The notes under the pieces are model-generated. The model was not told where the DNA came from and did not search any database. It saw only the letters and a program-made list of their open reading frames with translations. DNA of 64,000 nucleotides from an uncultured Candidatus Saccharibacteria bacterium (GTDB lineage Bacteria > Patescibacteriota > Saccharimonadia > Saccharimonadales > Saccharimonadaceae). A program made the translations under genes and the position numbers. Positions 43,225-52,360 of this stretch are shown here, piece after piece (position 1 is the first letter of the stretch; each line of letters opens with the position of its first letter). The stretch covers positions 17,051 through 81,050 of the forward strand of contig CALHKE010000011.1 of assembly GCA_938033695.1 (NCBI GenBank), in the 5' to 3' direction.

Positions 43225-45237
43225 ATGTACTATGAGGTAATTCCCACCACCACTTTCAAAAAATCCCCTCTCTTTTCTGATGGTCTCCTCACCTACTCTT
43301 TTGATCAAAATCTCGCCCCAGGCACTATTGTTTCTATTCCCCTCGGCAAGAAAACCGCCCTTGGCATTATTTATCGAAAAACCACCGCTCCTATCGACCA
43401 AAATTTCATTATTAAATCGATTAATAAAATTGTTCACCCTATCCCTCTACCTAATCATCTCCTAAAAAGTCTCGCCTGGCTCTCCTCTTACTATCTAAAT
43501 CCAGTCGCCAAAACTGCCAATCTTTTTCTTCCTCTCGGTATCGAGAAAAACCGCCGCAAAAAATCTTCTACCTCCACTTTTAGTACCCAGTCTGCTAATC
43601 CGATCCAAGACATGACCTCTCCTACTGCAGCCACGACTACCCACCACCAAATCCCGCTCAACCCCGCTCAAAAACAGGCCCTCACCGAACTACGCAAAAT
43701 CAAAACTCACACCAAACTCCTTCACGGCATCACCGGTTCCGGTAAGACCAATATCTACCTCGAGCTAGCTAGTCAAGTTTTTAGCTCAAACCAATCCGTG
43801 ATTCTTCTCGTTCCCGAAATTTCCCTCACCCCACAATTAGTTGGTCGTTTTCAGGAGCATTTTGGTACTCAAGTGATTTCTTTGCATTCCAAGCTCACCG
43901 AAGCTGAACGTCACCTCATTTGGCAACGCATCCACGAGGCTGATCAATCCACGCCCTTTATCGTCATTGGCCCACGTTCCGCCCTTTTTTCGCCCCTCAA
44001 AAACCTTGGACTTATTATTATCGATGAAGCCCACGAACCCAGCTTTTATCAAGACACTTCGCCTCGCTACCATGCACTCCGTCTCGCTAGTTTTATGGCT
44101 CAAACCCTCAAAATCGATTGTCTCCTCGGCACCGCTACTCCACGCATTGAGGATTATTTCCTAGCACAAAAGAATCACGCCTACGTCGCCCTCTCCGAAA
44201 AAGCTAAGTCCATCACTAGCCAAACCAAAATTAGCCTCATCGACCTGAAGGATCGCGCCCTCTTCACGCGCAATCGCTATTTTTCCGATGCTCTGCTGCA
44301 AGACATCGAAAATAATCTTAAACAACATAAGCAAACCCTGCTTTTTCATAATCGCCGTGGCTCCGCCCCACTCACAATCTGCGAACACTGTGGTTATCAA
44401 GTACTCTGCACGAACTGCTTACTCCCACTCACTCTTCATAGCGACTCCTATCAGCTGATTTGCCACACTTGTGGCCACCATGAACCAGTCCCTTCCACCT
44501 GTCCAGTTTGTCATCACGGTTCTCTTATTCATAAAGGCTTTGGTACTAAACTTCTCGAATCAGAACTTAAAAAACTCTTTAAATCTGCTCGCATCGCTCG
44601 CTTTGACGCCGACAATGCTACCGCCGATTCGCTCACTCAAAATTTTGAAGTCGTCAAAAACGGTGATATTGATATTATTATTGGCACTCAAACTATCGCC
44701 AAGGGTCTTGACCTCCCTCTATTGAACACCGTCGGCATCGTCCAAGCTGACGCTAATCTCAATCTGCCGGATTATGCCGCCGAAGAACGCACTTTCCAGC
44801 TTATCACCCAGGTTATCGGTCGCGTCGGACGCGGACATAATGATATTAATCACGTTTTTCTCCAAACCTTTCAACCCGAACATCCCGTCATCCTCGCAGC
44901 TAAATCCTTAGACTATGCCAAGTTTGCTGATTATCTCCTTAAAAAACGCCAACTTTCTCATTTACCACCATTTTTCTATTTGCTACGTATCTCTATTGTT
45001 AAAAAGACTGAAGATCTCGCCATTAAAAAGATTATAAGTCTACATCGCACACTCAAAAAATTCCCCGACGTTTATCTTTCCGCTCCTACGCCCTCCTTTC
45101 ATGAATACACCCCCAGTGGCTATTCTTGGCAAATCATCGTCAAAGCCAAAAAACGTGACTCGCTCACTCATCTCATTGAGTCGCTTGATCAGTATCCCGA
45201 AATTCGCTTCGCTATCGACCCACCAAGCCTCATCTAA
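43225..45237 (+). CDS. priA: PriA primosomal helicase
   Basis: A 670-residue superfamily 2 helicase: Walker A HGITGSGKTNIYLEL, Walker B IIDEAHEPSFYQD, and a zinc-binding set of cysteines in CEHCGYQVLCTNC and CHTCGHHEPVPSTCPVCH. C-terminal helicase motifs IGTQTIAKGLDLP and TQVIGRVGRG are present. PriA restarts stalled forks. A longer frame opens at 43117, but it would overlap the divergent regulator; TAAAAT (43212-43217) lies 7 nt before the ATG at 43225, and MYYEVIP fits the family N-terminus. The N-terminal domain is reduced. Confidence 0.93.
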   Translation: MYYEVIPTTTFKKSPLFSDGLLTYSFDQNLAPGTIVSIPLGKKTALGIIYRKTTAPIDQNFIIKSINKIVHPIPLPNHLLKSLAWLSSYYLNPVAKTANLFLPLGIEKNRRKKSSTSTFSTQSANPIQDMTSPTAATTTHHQIPLNPAQKQALTELRKIKTHTKLLHGITGSGKTNIYLELASQVFSSNQSVILLVPEISLTPQLVGRFQEHFGTQVISLHSKLTEAERHLIWQRIHEADQSTPFIVIGPRSALFSPLKNLGLIIIDEAHEPSFYQDTSPRYHALRLASFMAQTLKIDCLLGTATPRIEDYFLAQKNHAYVALSEKAKSITSQTKISLIDLKDRALFTRNRYFSDALLQDIENNLKQHKQTLLFHNRRGSAPLTICEHCGYQVLCTNCLLPLTLHSDSYQLICHTCGHHEPVPSTCPVCHHGSLIHKGFGTKLLESELKKLFKSARIARFDADNATADSLTQNFEVVKNGDIDIIIGTQTIAKGLDLPLLNTVGIVQADANLNLPDYAAEERTFQLITQVIGRVGRGHNDINHVFLQTFQPEHPVILAAKSLDYAKFADYLLKKRQLSHLPPFFYLLRISIVKKTEDLAIKKIISLHRTLKKFPDVYLSAPTPSFHEYTPSGYSWQIIVKAKKRDSLTHLIESLDQYPEIRFAIDPPSLI

Positions 45238-45827
45238 TTCACTAAGCCTAACCTACTTCGCTTAGACCTAATTCGACCCGCCTGGCCTGATTCAACCTGC
45301 CAGGCCTGATTCAACATCTCATCAAGCTAAATTTAATTCCTTTAATTTCTAGGTGATATTTTCTGCGCCCACCACGGCGCCCTTATCAAAACTTAAATGG
45401 AGGAAGAATAGTATATTTGAAATTATGATTATAAAAATCTAGGATACTTTTTTGGTCATATGTGTTGAGAGATAGTTCTAATTATAGTATGGGAGTTTAA
45501 TATAATTCTTTCTTCCTCCATCCAAGCCTTGCCTTTTGGCGTCTATTTCGTTTTTTGTCCTTTCCTTTAATTAATTGTGATTATTTAGCTTCATTATAAG
45601 ACTTCCAATTTTTAGAAAACCTCTCTCCCTAGCAAACCCCTAGTCTATCTCTACCGCACCAGATTAAAGGTTAACTCTAAGATGTCCATAAATCACCCTT
45701 TAAACGCCCCAAAATCCCGACAAATTAACCTTAAAATTATTCCAACAGCTTCAAAAAAATGCCTCGACCCCTCGCTATATATTGCTTAAGCTTTATAAAA
45801 ACCCAAAATCGGTTATAATATTAAGAT
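45238..45827. other. Gene-free gap with duplication and a wide inverted repeat
   Basis: Contains GGCCTGATTCAAC twice (45284-45296, 45303-45315) within a CCTGGC/GCCAGG hairpin, a GCGCC/GGCGC hairpin near 45365, and a perfect 12-bp inverted repeat ATGGAGGAAGAA (45397-45408) / TTCTTCCTCCAT (45510-45521) around 101 bp of AT-rich sequence. No credible gene. Confidence 0.55.
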
Positions 45828-46403
45828 ATGAAAATTATTGAATCTCCTGACCCAAGACTTCGTCAAAAGTCTCAGAAGGTCAACTATGTTACTGATGAAA
45901 TTAAAGATATGATCCAGGCAATGGTCGACGCCAGCCTTGAATGGGAAAAATCTCACCCTCACGAGCTTTCTGCCGCCATGGCTGCCCCTCAACTCGGCAT
46001 TAATAAGCGTCTAATTATTATCCGTGATAGTATGGATGATAAAACCAACACTTCTTTTACTACCCTGGTTGATCCAGAAATTATCAAACAGGAAGGTAAA
46101 ATCATCGAAGATTTCGAAGGTTGCCTCTCTGTTCCTTTTATTTATGGTAAGGTCCCACGTTATTCTAAAATCCGCGTTAAGGCTAAGCTAGAAGATGGTA
46201 CCGAAGTCCGTATTAAGGCCACCGATGAACTTGCTCGCACTCTCGCCCATGAAATTGATCACCTCGATGGTGTTCTCTTTATTGATCGCATCAAAGATAA
46301 GGCCGATGCCTTCTTCGAGCTCGATGAAAATGGCGACCTAAAGCCAGTTGATTACGAAACTCGTATTAAAAACAATAAACAACTCTTTCCAGACGAAGAT
46401 TAG
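45828..46403 (+). CDS. def: Peptide deformylase
   Basis: A 191-residue metallohydrolase that removes the formyl group from new N-termini. Motif 1 is AAMAAPQLGINKRLI, motif 2 EGCLSVPF (metal cysteine) and motif 3 LAHEIDHLDGVLFIDRI (HExxH). TATAAT at 45814-45819 lies 8 nt before the ATG, a leaderless start. It is followed by fmt with about 40 nt between, the usual def-fmt pair. Confidence 0.96.
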   Translation: MKIIESPDPRLRQKSQKVNYVTDEIKDMIQAMVDASLEWEKSHPHELSAAMAAPQLGINKRLIIIRDSMDDKTNTSFTTLVDPEIIKQEGKIIEDFEGCLSVPFIYGKVPRYSKIRVKAKLEDGTEVRIKATDELARTLAHEIDHLDGVLFIDRIKDKADAFFELDENGDLKPVDYETRIKNNKQLFPDED

Positions 46404-46444
46404 TCTTTTTCTTGTTGAACACATAATTTATTCGAGGTAAAAAA

Positions 46445-47245
46445 ATGAGCACAAAATTTATCTTTTTTGGCAATGGACCCCTGGCAGAAGCCACGTTAAA
46501 TCAACTTTTAACTGCCAAAAACCTAGAATTAGTTTTCCATGCTAAAACTAAGGAAGATTTAGTAGAAGTTGCCCGCTTAAAGCAGGAAAATCCTGAAATT
46601 AAGGGTATCCTCGCCAGTTTCGGTGTCCTAATCAAGTCCGACTTACTTGAACTTTTTGAGCCCGAAGGCATCCTCAATCTTCACCCCTCTCTTCTCCCCC
46701 TCTATCGTGGAGCCTCACCTATTGAATCCGCTATCTTAAATGGCGATCAAGATTTTTCTGTCTCTATCATGAAGCTCGTTAAAGCTATGGACGCCGGACC
46801 AATTTACTATCAAACCACTCTTAAGACCTCTGAGTTCTCATCCAACCTACCCGAAAAATCCGAAATCTACCAGAAACTTGCCACCCTTGGCGCCAATTGG
46901 CTCATCGAGCACCTGGACTCCATACCAAAACCTACCCTACAAGACGATGAGAAGGCCACCTTCACCACTAAGTTTGATAAAACCGACTCGAACCTATCCT
47001 TGTCCGAAATGAGCGCCACAGAAGCTCTCAATCGCATTCGCGCCTTCCAAGGCTTTCCGAAAAGTAAGCTTCAAATTCACGGCCTTGAGTGTATTATTCT
47101 AAAAGCCCACGTCGAAACCGAAAAATCTATTAACCCCCTTGCATTCCCTTGTCAAGATGGCAACTTCCTCGTTATCGATCAGCTTCAGCCAGCCAGCAAG
47201 AGACCTATGGACGCCAAATCCTTTATCAACGGCTACCTAAAATAG
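46445..47245 (+). CDS. fmt: Methionyl-tRNA formyltransferase, short
   Basis: A 266-residue formyltransferase. The formyl-THF-binding region is clear: ILNLHPSLLPLYRGASPIES, with KGILASFGVLIKSDLL before and MDAGPIYYQT after. Fmt formylates initiator Met-tRNA. The C-terminal tRNA-binding domain is abbreviated compared with the roughly 310-residue family norm, and the N-terminus lacks the usual Rossmann GT.xFA motif, reading STKFIFFGNGPLAEATL. GAGG precedes the ATG. It follows def in the same unit. Confidence 0.92.
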   Translation: MSTKFIFFGNGPLAEATLNQLLTAKNLELVFHAKTKEDLVEVARLKQENPEIKGILASFGVLIKSDLLELFEPEGILNLHPSLLPLYRGASPIESAILNGDQDFSVSIMKLVKAMDAGPIYYQTTLKTSEFSSNLPEKSEIYQKLATLGANWLIEHLDSIPKPTLQDDEKATFTTKFDKTDSNLSLSEMSATEALNRIRAFQGFPKSKLQIHGLECIILKAHVETEKSINPLAFPCQDGNFLVIDQLQPASKRPMDAKSFINGYLK

Positions 47246-47324
47246 TCCGCTGCCTCCCTAAGCTTCCAAAATCCAGAACTCAAAAAACTAAACAATCCTC
47301 CACTCTGCGCCACTTTACCATCAA

Positions 47325-47350
47325 AAATCCCTCTTCCGAGGGATTTAAAT
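47325..47350 (+). terminator. Terminator after def-fmt
   Basis: AAATCCCTC-ttcc-GAGGGATTT followed by a broken T-run (AAATTTTG). Confidence 0.6.
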
Positions 47351-47373
47351 TTTGTGTTCAAAGTATTTTTAAT

Positions 47374-47799
47374 CTATAAAGTCATTGATTTACGAATTTC
47401 TTCACTTGAAGCGCGTACTTCTTGTTTCAATTCCTCAAATACTTGGCGAGAAACCTCTGCGTAATTTGGACGATTGGTTTGAATCCATTTGACACTTAAA
47501 TATTCACTTAAAATATCTACCGTCCCCTCTGTTACGCCGTAGCGTTTCAAGAGATTTTGATACACTTCATCAATACGATAATCACCTAGTTTCGCCAAGG
47601 CTTTAATCATCACATTTTTATCTTTTTTCATGATACCGTCGAACTCTTCAAGTTGCTCCAAGCTCAAGCCTTCACTTAACTTTTCGCCGATACGGTTTTC
47701 TAACAGTCTCTGTGCTTCTTCGATAAAAGCGGCTCTTTGCATCTCATCAAGATCGCCTAGCCCCGTTTCTCTCAAAAAATTTTCATCCACCCGAATCAT
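47374..47799 (-). CDS. DUF5663-like helical protein at the end of the suf cluster
   Basis: A 141-residue soluble protein. The N-terminus (NFLRETGLGDLDEMQRAAFI then EEAQRLLENRIGEKLSEGLS and LEQLEEFDGIM) fits the DUF5663 pattern seen in candidate-phyla bacteria, sometimes attached to other domains. TAGGAG lies upstream of the ATG. It follows sufU on the same strand by about 125 nt and may or may not belong to that operon. Function is unknown; the family call is from memory. Confidence 0.75.
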   Translation of the reverse strand: MIRVDENFLRETGLGDLDEMQRAAFIEEAQRLLENRIGEKLSEGLSLEQLEEFDGIMKKDKNVMIKALAKLGDYRIDEVYQNLLKRYGVTEGTVDILSEYLSVKWIQTNRPNYAEVSRQVFEELKQEVRASSEEIRKSMTL

Positions 47800-47924
47800 A
47801 TTATCTCCTAATTTACCCCATTATAACGCTTTTTCCTATCAACCACAAGCGTTATTCCGCCCACAATCATTACTCCCCAGTCACAAACGTTATTCTAGGC
47901 GTAATCATTTACCCCGAACTAAAA

Positions 47925-48374
47925 TCATCCTTCTTCCCCCTCTTCTAAAATCCGCCAAGCCAATTTCGCACATTTTACCCTCGCTGGCATATTTTGGATC
48001 ATCGAAAAAACTTCTAACTCACCCCTAATTTTCTGCGCTTTTTCACTTGAAATTCCCATCACCAAATCAAAGAATCCCTGCATCAGCTCCCGTGCCTCTT
48101 CCAGAGTTTTCCCCTGAATCGCATCAATCATCATATCTGCCGAAACTTTCGAAATTGCACAACCCACTCCCGAAAAACTTCCCTCCAAAATTACCCCATT
48201 TTCAATCTTCAAACTCACCACAAGTTCATCACCACAACTATGATTCACCAAAGTTTTGGTCAAATTCGCCTCAATTTTTTGCTCAAAATTCAACGGATTT
48301 AAGTTCCGCTCCAGTAATTCTTCTCTGTACTTGCTCTGAATTTCTCGCATTAATTTATTCTCCAATTTTGCCAA
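47925..48374 (-). CDS. sufU: SufU-type Fe-S scaffold or sulfur-transfer protein
   Basis: A 149-residue IscU/SufU-fold protein with the three ligand cysteines in NHSCGDELVVSL, SGVGCAISKVSADMM and ARVKCAKLAW, and the SufU-type insertion between the second and third. SufU relays sulfur from SufS. The frame opens with TTG at 48374; an ATG at 48350 would give a product starting MREIQSKYREEL. The gene is downstream of sufS with 65 nt between. It completes a minimal C-B-S-U Suf set. Confidence 0.9.
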   Translation of the reverse strand: MAKLENKLMREIQSKYREELLERNLNPLNFEQKIEANLTKTLVNHSCGDELVVSLKIENGVILEGSFSGVGCAISKVSADMMIDAIQGKTLEEARELMQGFFDLVMGISSEKAQKIRGELEVFSMIQNMPARVKCAKLAWRILEEGEEG

Positions 48375-48439
48375 ATCTCATTCGTTTCCACCAACACTCT
48401 CCACCACCAACAATTACTCCAATCCCATCCCACTAACAA

Positions 48440-49639
48440 TTACTCCAGCCCCATCACTCCGCGTACTCTCCTAAGGCACGCCAAAAAATATTTAACATCT
48501 ATATTTGTATCATAAAAAGCCAAACTTGCTCGCACCACCGCTCCAATCTTTTTCTCTATTAAAAACGGTTCTGCGCACATCATTCCCGCTCGCACCATCA
48601 CACCGAAATCTGCCAAAATCTGTGCCGTATCATGTGCATGCACCCCCTTTACGTTAAAGCTGATAATGCCATTTTCTGCAAAATATAATTCAATATTCTC
48701 ATCCTTCTCTAATTCTTCGCGAATTCTCTCGGTTAATCCAGTTTCTACACCATAAATTTCCGAATGTTCCAGCCAAAATTCTTCTGTCGCAGAAAGTCCA
48801 GCAATCGCCCCCATATTTAGCGTTCCACCTTCGAACTTACTCGGCCCAGGCGCAAAACTCATCTTCACTTTACCATCCGCAAGCTTCACCGATTCCACCA
48901 TTTCACCCCCATAATTTAACGGCTTCAACTTCTTCATCAAATCATACCTCAGATATACTACTCCCACACCCATTGGCGCTCCAATTTTATGCCCCGAGAA
49001 TACTAAGCCGTCTACCCCTAATTCCCTCACATCAATCTTCTTATGCGCCACTAATTGCGCCGCATCCATCAAAATTAGCCCCTGAAAGCCTAAGTTCCTC
49101 AATTCTTTCGCGATGCCACTTCGATCCACCCCCGTCACATTACTCATTCCCGTCATCGCCACAATTTTGATTTTTGGTTCCGCCCCCTCAGTCTTTGCAC
49201 GTTCAAGATCCAGCTTCATCTCACTCACGAGATCTTCCGTAATTCGCACTTTCTCCCCGTAACGTTCCGAAAAAGCCAAAAGATTACTATGATGAGATTC
49301 CAAATCCACCAAGATCTCCCCTTTATCAAGTAAATCCTCCACCCCGTTAGCCAGTAAATTTAATCCTTCCGTCGCATTTTTTACAAAAATTACTTCTAAT
49401 GGTTCACAATCTAAAAATCTAGCAGTCGTCTCTCGTGCCTGCCAAAGCTCCGTCGTCGCAAGTTCCGACAATTCATAGACTCCACGCAAAGGATTCGCAT
49501 TTTTCTTTGTATAAAAATCTTGTTCAGCCAAAAGTCCAACCGACAATCTCTGCATAGTAGCCGCGTTATCTAGATAAACAAAAGGCAGGATTTCATCCAA
49601 CTCATTTTTCTCAAATATCTCAAATTCTTCTCTGTACAT
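48440..49639 (-). CDS. sufS: SufS cysteine desulfurase
   Basis: A 399-residue PLP enzyme of class V aminotransferases. The PLP lysine is in VFSGHKIGAPMGVGV, the aldimine-stabilising segment is FVKNATEGLNLLA, and the active-site cysteine loop is RAGMMCAEPFL. It starts with YLDNAATMQRL instead of the common YLDNAATS. SufS takes sulfur from cysteine and passes it to SufU. It lies 104 nt after sufB in the operon. Confidence 0.95.
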   Translation of the reverse strand: MYREEFEIFEKNELDEILPFVYLDNAATMQRLSVGLLAEQDFYTKKNANPLRGVYELSELATTELWQARETTARFLDCEPLEVIFVKNATEGLNLLANGVEDLLDKGEILVDLESHHSNLLAFSERYGEKVRITEDLVSEMKLDLERAKTEGAEPKIKIVAMTGMSNVTGVDRSGIAKELRNLGFQGLILMDAAQLVAHKKIDVRELGVDGLVFSGHKIGAPMGVGVVYLRYDLMKKLKPLNYGGEMVESVKLADGKVKMSFAPGPSKFEGGTLNMGAIAGLSATEEFWLEHSEIYGVETGLTERIREELEKDENIELYFAENGIISFNVKGVHAHDTAQILADFGVMVRAGMMCAEPFLIEKKIGAVVRASLAFYDTNIDVKYFLACLRRVRGVMGLE

Positions 49640-49743
49640 TTCGCTTATCCTTAACTTTTTTATTCAATTCTTAGTCTATTTTTTACTCAAATTTAGCGCA
49701 CATTTACAGTCTATTTCGCTTATGCTTAAATCTTGTATTCATA

Positions 49744-51123
49744 CTACATATTCTGCATTTCTAACTTAATTAAGTTATTCATTTCCATCGCATATTCTAG
49801 TGGCAAAGCTTTCGTAATTTCTTCCGAAAATCCTCGAATCAGAATTTCTTTCGCCTTTTCTTCACCAATTCCGCGTGTCGCAAGATAATATAAAATCTCT
49901 TCCGATAATTTTCCCACCGAAGCCTCGTGGGTCACTTCTGCTTCCCCAGATTTTACGTCCACCATTGGTTCCGCATAAGACTGTGACTCACTATCTAAAA
50001 TCAACGATTTGCAATCAATATAAGCCTTTACCCCCTTCACCCCCTTCCCTACCTTTGCCAAGGTTTTTGTCATACTCACACCTCCATTCTTCGCCACCGA
50101 CTTACTACGAATCATCGCCGAGGTATTATCCGCCAAACAAATCACCTTTGCTCCGGAGTCCAAGATTTGCTCTCCCGAGGCCAAGCTCATCCCTAAATAT
50201 TCCATTTTTGCCCCCTCTCCTTTTAGAATCGTCGTCGGATACAGCATTGTTACCTTCGAGCCAAAAGTGCCTGACACCCACTCCATTTCACCGCCCGCTT
50301 CTACAAGCGCTCGCTTAGTATTTAAGTTGAATACATTTTTTGACCAACTTTCTACCGTCGAAAATCGCATTTTTGCCCCCTTTTTCACAAAAATCTCTAC
50401 CGAACCCACATGTAAATTATTTTTCTCATACTTTGGCGCTGAACACCCCTCGATAAAGTGCAGTTCGCTTCCCTCATCTACCACGATTAAGGTATGCTCA
50501 AATTGCCCAATTCCCGGTTCATTCATTCGATAATAACTCTGAATTGGTAGCTCCGCCGCCACCCCCTTAGGTACATAAATAAATGACCCACCACTAAACA
50601 TTGCCGCGTGTAACCCCGCAAATTTATGGTCATCTTCTGGTATCAACTTCATAAAATGTTCTAAAAAGATTTCACCCACTGGCGCACCATATTTCGCCAA
50701 ATTTTCTTCCGAGCTCTTCTCGGTCGAAAGAATTGCCTCTTCTAGCGGTAAAAACATCACCCCAGATTGCGCTAATTTTTCACGCATTCGGTGATAAACC
50801 ACCTCCGAATCAAACTGCGCACCTACACCAGCCAATCCCTCTTTTTCCGCCTCTGGAATTCCCAGGGCCTCAAAAGTCTCTCGAATCTCCTTCGGTACCT
50901 CATCCCAAGAAGTTTTCACCTCACGATCACCGGCCTCTTTATAAAATTGAATCCCACCTGCGTTAATCTGCGAAATTAGTTCCTCTACCCCTGGCAACAT
51001 CTTTCCAAGATTCTGTTTTTGCCAAGCCTGCACTCCCAGAAGTCTTTTTTCTAGCACCCATTCCGGCTCTCTTTTTTGTCGATGAATCGCCTCCGCCGCT
51101 CGACGCACTACCTCTTTTTTCAC
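49744..51123 (-). CDS. sufB: SufB/SufD-family Fe-S assembly protein
   Basis: A 459-residue beta-helix protein of the SufBD family, with GVQAWQKQNLGKMLP near the N-terminus, FSGGSFIYVPKGVAAELPIQ and IVVDEGSELHFIEGCSAPKY in the core, and EATHEASVGKLSEEILYYL-type ending (VTHEASVGKLSEE). Cysteine and Glu/His residues for cluster assembly occur in this order in SufB. It starts with GTG overlapping the sufC stop by 4 bp. No separate sufD is present, so SufB may act alone with SufC. Confidence 0.95.
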   Translation of the reverse strand: MKKEVVRRAAEAIHRQKREPEWVLEKRLLGVQAWQKQNLGKMLPGVEELISQINAGGIQFYKEAGDREVKTSWDEVPKEIRETFEALGIPEAEKEGLAGVGAQFDSEVVYHRMREKLAQSGVMFLPLEEAILSTEKSSEENLAKYGAPVGEIFLEHFMKLIPEDDHKFAGLHAAMFSGGSFIYVPKGVAAELPIQSYYRMNEPGIGQFEHTLIVVDEGSELHFIEGCSAPKYEKNNLHVGSVEIFVKKGAKMRFSTVESWSKNVFNLNTKRALVEAGGEMEWVSGTFGSKVTMLYPTTILKGEGAKMEYLGMSLASGEQILDSGAKVICLADNTSAMIRSKSVAKNGGVSMTKTLAKVGKGVKGVKAYIDCKSLILDSESQSYAEPMVDVKSGEAEVTHEASVGKLSEEILYYLATRGIGEEKAKEILIRGFSEEITKALPLEYAMEMNNLIKLEMQNM

Positions 51124-51893
51124 TTCGCACCCCTCTCATTCAATGCTCGCTCCGACTTCTCATCGCCACGTCCTTTTTCCAATACTCTCTTCGAATTTTC
51201 ATCCCCACACTCATCCTCCACCACTACTAGCTCTCCGCCCACCAACTCGACCACCTTATCTACCTTCAATTTTTCTAAAATTCTCAAATTATGTGAAGTA
51301 ATCAAAAAACTTGCTCCAGTTTCTTTTTTGTAATCCGCCAAAATTTGTGAAATCCTCCCCGCCGATTCCATATCTAATCCCGAATCCAACTCATCCAACA
51401 TACAAAATTTCGGCTTCAAAACCAACATCTGCAAAATCTCATTCTTTTTCTTTTCACCACCCGACATTCCCACTCCGCTTTCGCGCTCCATAAAAAACAT
51501 CGGAAGCCCCAACAATTTCTGGTTCGTCATCAAGCCACTACGCACCTCATCGAGCCGCACTTTTTTACCACATTCCATTAATCCAGTTCGAACAATTTCT
51601 GTCGTAGAAACGCCATTTACTTCCGGTGGTGTTTGAAAACTCAAAAACATCCCGAGAAGACTTCGTTTTTCTGTACTTAAATTCTGAATTTTCTCTCCCA
51701 AAAATTCAATTTCTCCCCCCAAAATTTCATATCGCGGATCCCCCATAATCGCTCCTAATAGCGTCGATTTACCAGAACCATTTTTCCCTTTAAGTATCAA
51801 AGTTTCTCCCGGCAAAATCTCAAAATTCACCCCCCGAAGCACCACTTGCTGATTTTTTTTAATCGCCACCATCAAATCCGAAACTCTGAACAT
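51120..51893 (-). CDS. sufC: SufC Fe-S assembly ATPase
   Basis: A 257-residue ABC-type ATPase: Walker A LKGKNGSGKSTLLGAIMG, signature VGMSGGEKKKNEILQML, Walker B FCMLDELDSGLDMES and the H-loop TSHNLRIL. It drives SufB conformational change. The last about 25 residues are a charged tail (KRVLEKGRGDEKSERALNE) not typical of SufC. AGAGGTG precedes the ATG, with TATAAT at 51919-51924 about 25 nt upstream, back-to-back with the tRNA-Asn promoter. It is the first gene of the operon. Confidence 0.95.
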   Translation of the reverse strand: MFRVSDLMVAIKKNQQVVLRGVNFEILPGETLILKGKNGSGKSTLLGAIMGDPRYEILGGEIEFLGEKIQNLSTEKRSLLGMFLSFQTPPEVNGVSTTEIVRTGLMECGKKVRLDEVRSGLMTNQKLLGLPMFFMERESGVGMSGGEKKKNEILQMLVLKPKFCMLDELDSGLDMESAGRISQILADYKKETGASFLITSHNLRILEKLKVDKVVELVGGELVVVEDECGDENSKRVLEKGRGDEKSERALNERGAK

Positions 51894-51934
51894 TTCACCT
51901 CTACTACTTCTTTATTAAATTATAACATTGTCTC

Positions 51935-51963
51935 TTGATAGAATGAATTATCTGCGTTATAAT
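51935..51963 (+). promoter_or_regulatory. Promoter of tRNA-Asn
   Basis: TTGATA (51935-51940), 17-bp spacer, TATAAT (51958-51963). Confidence 0.8.
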
Positions 51964-51973
51964 TAAATAACAA

Positions 51974-52048
51974 TCCCCTGTAGCTCAATGGTGGAGCAAG
52001 AAGCTGTTAACTTCGAGGTTGTCAGTTCGAGCCTGACCGGGGGAGCCA
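51974..52048 (+). tRNA. tRNA-Asn (GTT)
   Basis: Acceptor TCCCCTG pairs with CGGGGGA; D arm GCTC/GAGC; anticodon loop CTGTTAA gives GTT; T arm GTCAG-TTCGAGC-CTGAC; CCA is encoded at 52046-52048. The top of the anticodon stem has one A-G mismatch. A terminator follows at 52059. Confidence 0.95.
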
Positions 52049-52058
52049 AAATTATTGA

Positions 52059-52086
52059 ATAATCCCAAATTTTGGGATTATTTTTA
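52059..52086 (+). terminator. Terminator of tRNA-Asn
   Basis: AATAATCCCAAA/TTTTGGGATTATT followed by TTTTTA. Confidence 0.85.
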
Positions 52087-52181
52087 TTCTCACTACCACC
52101 GGTTAGGCGAGAATGTAGTTCGACCATGCAACGAAGTGAATGTGTGTACTATATATATTTTACTAAAGCCTCATAAAACTA

Positions 52182-52210
52182 TTACTTTTGCGACCCCTTT
52201 TTACTATAAT
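52182..52210 (+). promoter_or_regulatory. Promoter of twin RNA 1
   Basis: TTACTT (52182-52187), 17-bp spacer, TATAAT (52205-52210), then 6 nt to the predicted first base at 52217. Confidence 0.65.
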
Positions 52211-52216
52211 ATAAAC

Positions 52217-52270
52217 ATATTCGGCACCTAGCCGCACACACCCCAATCGAAAGGTTGAGGCAAATTTTTT
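52217..52270 (+). ncRNA. Twin small RNA 1, about 54 nt
   Basis: ATATTCGG, a 7-nt loop and CCGCAC form hairpin 1 (CGG/CCG); then a GAAA-loop hairpin CCCCAATC/GGTTGAGG and AAATTTTTT as terminator. The second copy at 53113-53162 shares ATATTCGG, the 7-nt loop length, CCGCAC and GG-AAATTTTTTAT while the stems differ, and its start lies at the same distance from its -10. No ORF. Function unknown. Confidence 0.65.
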
Positions 52271-52307
52271 ATTCAAGTGGCGCAGAAAAGTCATTTTTCT
52301 AGTCAGC

Positions 52308-52333
52308 AAAAATCCCCTCTCTCGAGGGGATCC
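52308..52333 (-). terminator. Terminator of the 52361 membrane-protein gene
   Basis: GATCCCCTC-gaga-GAGGGGATTTTT on the minus strand. Confidence 0.8.
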
Positions 52334-52360
52334 ATAATTAAAGGAGCATTTTTCGCTAAG

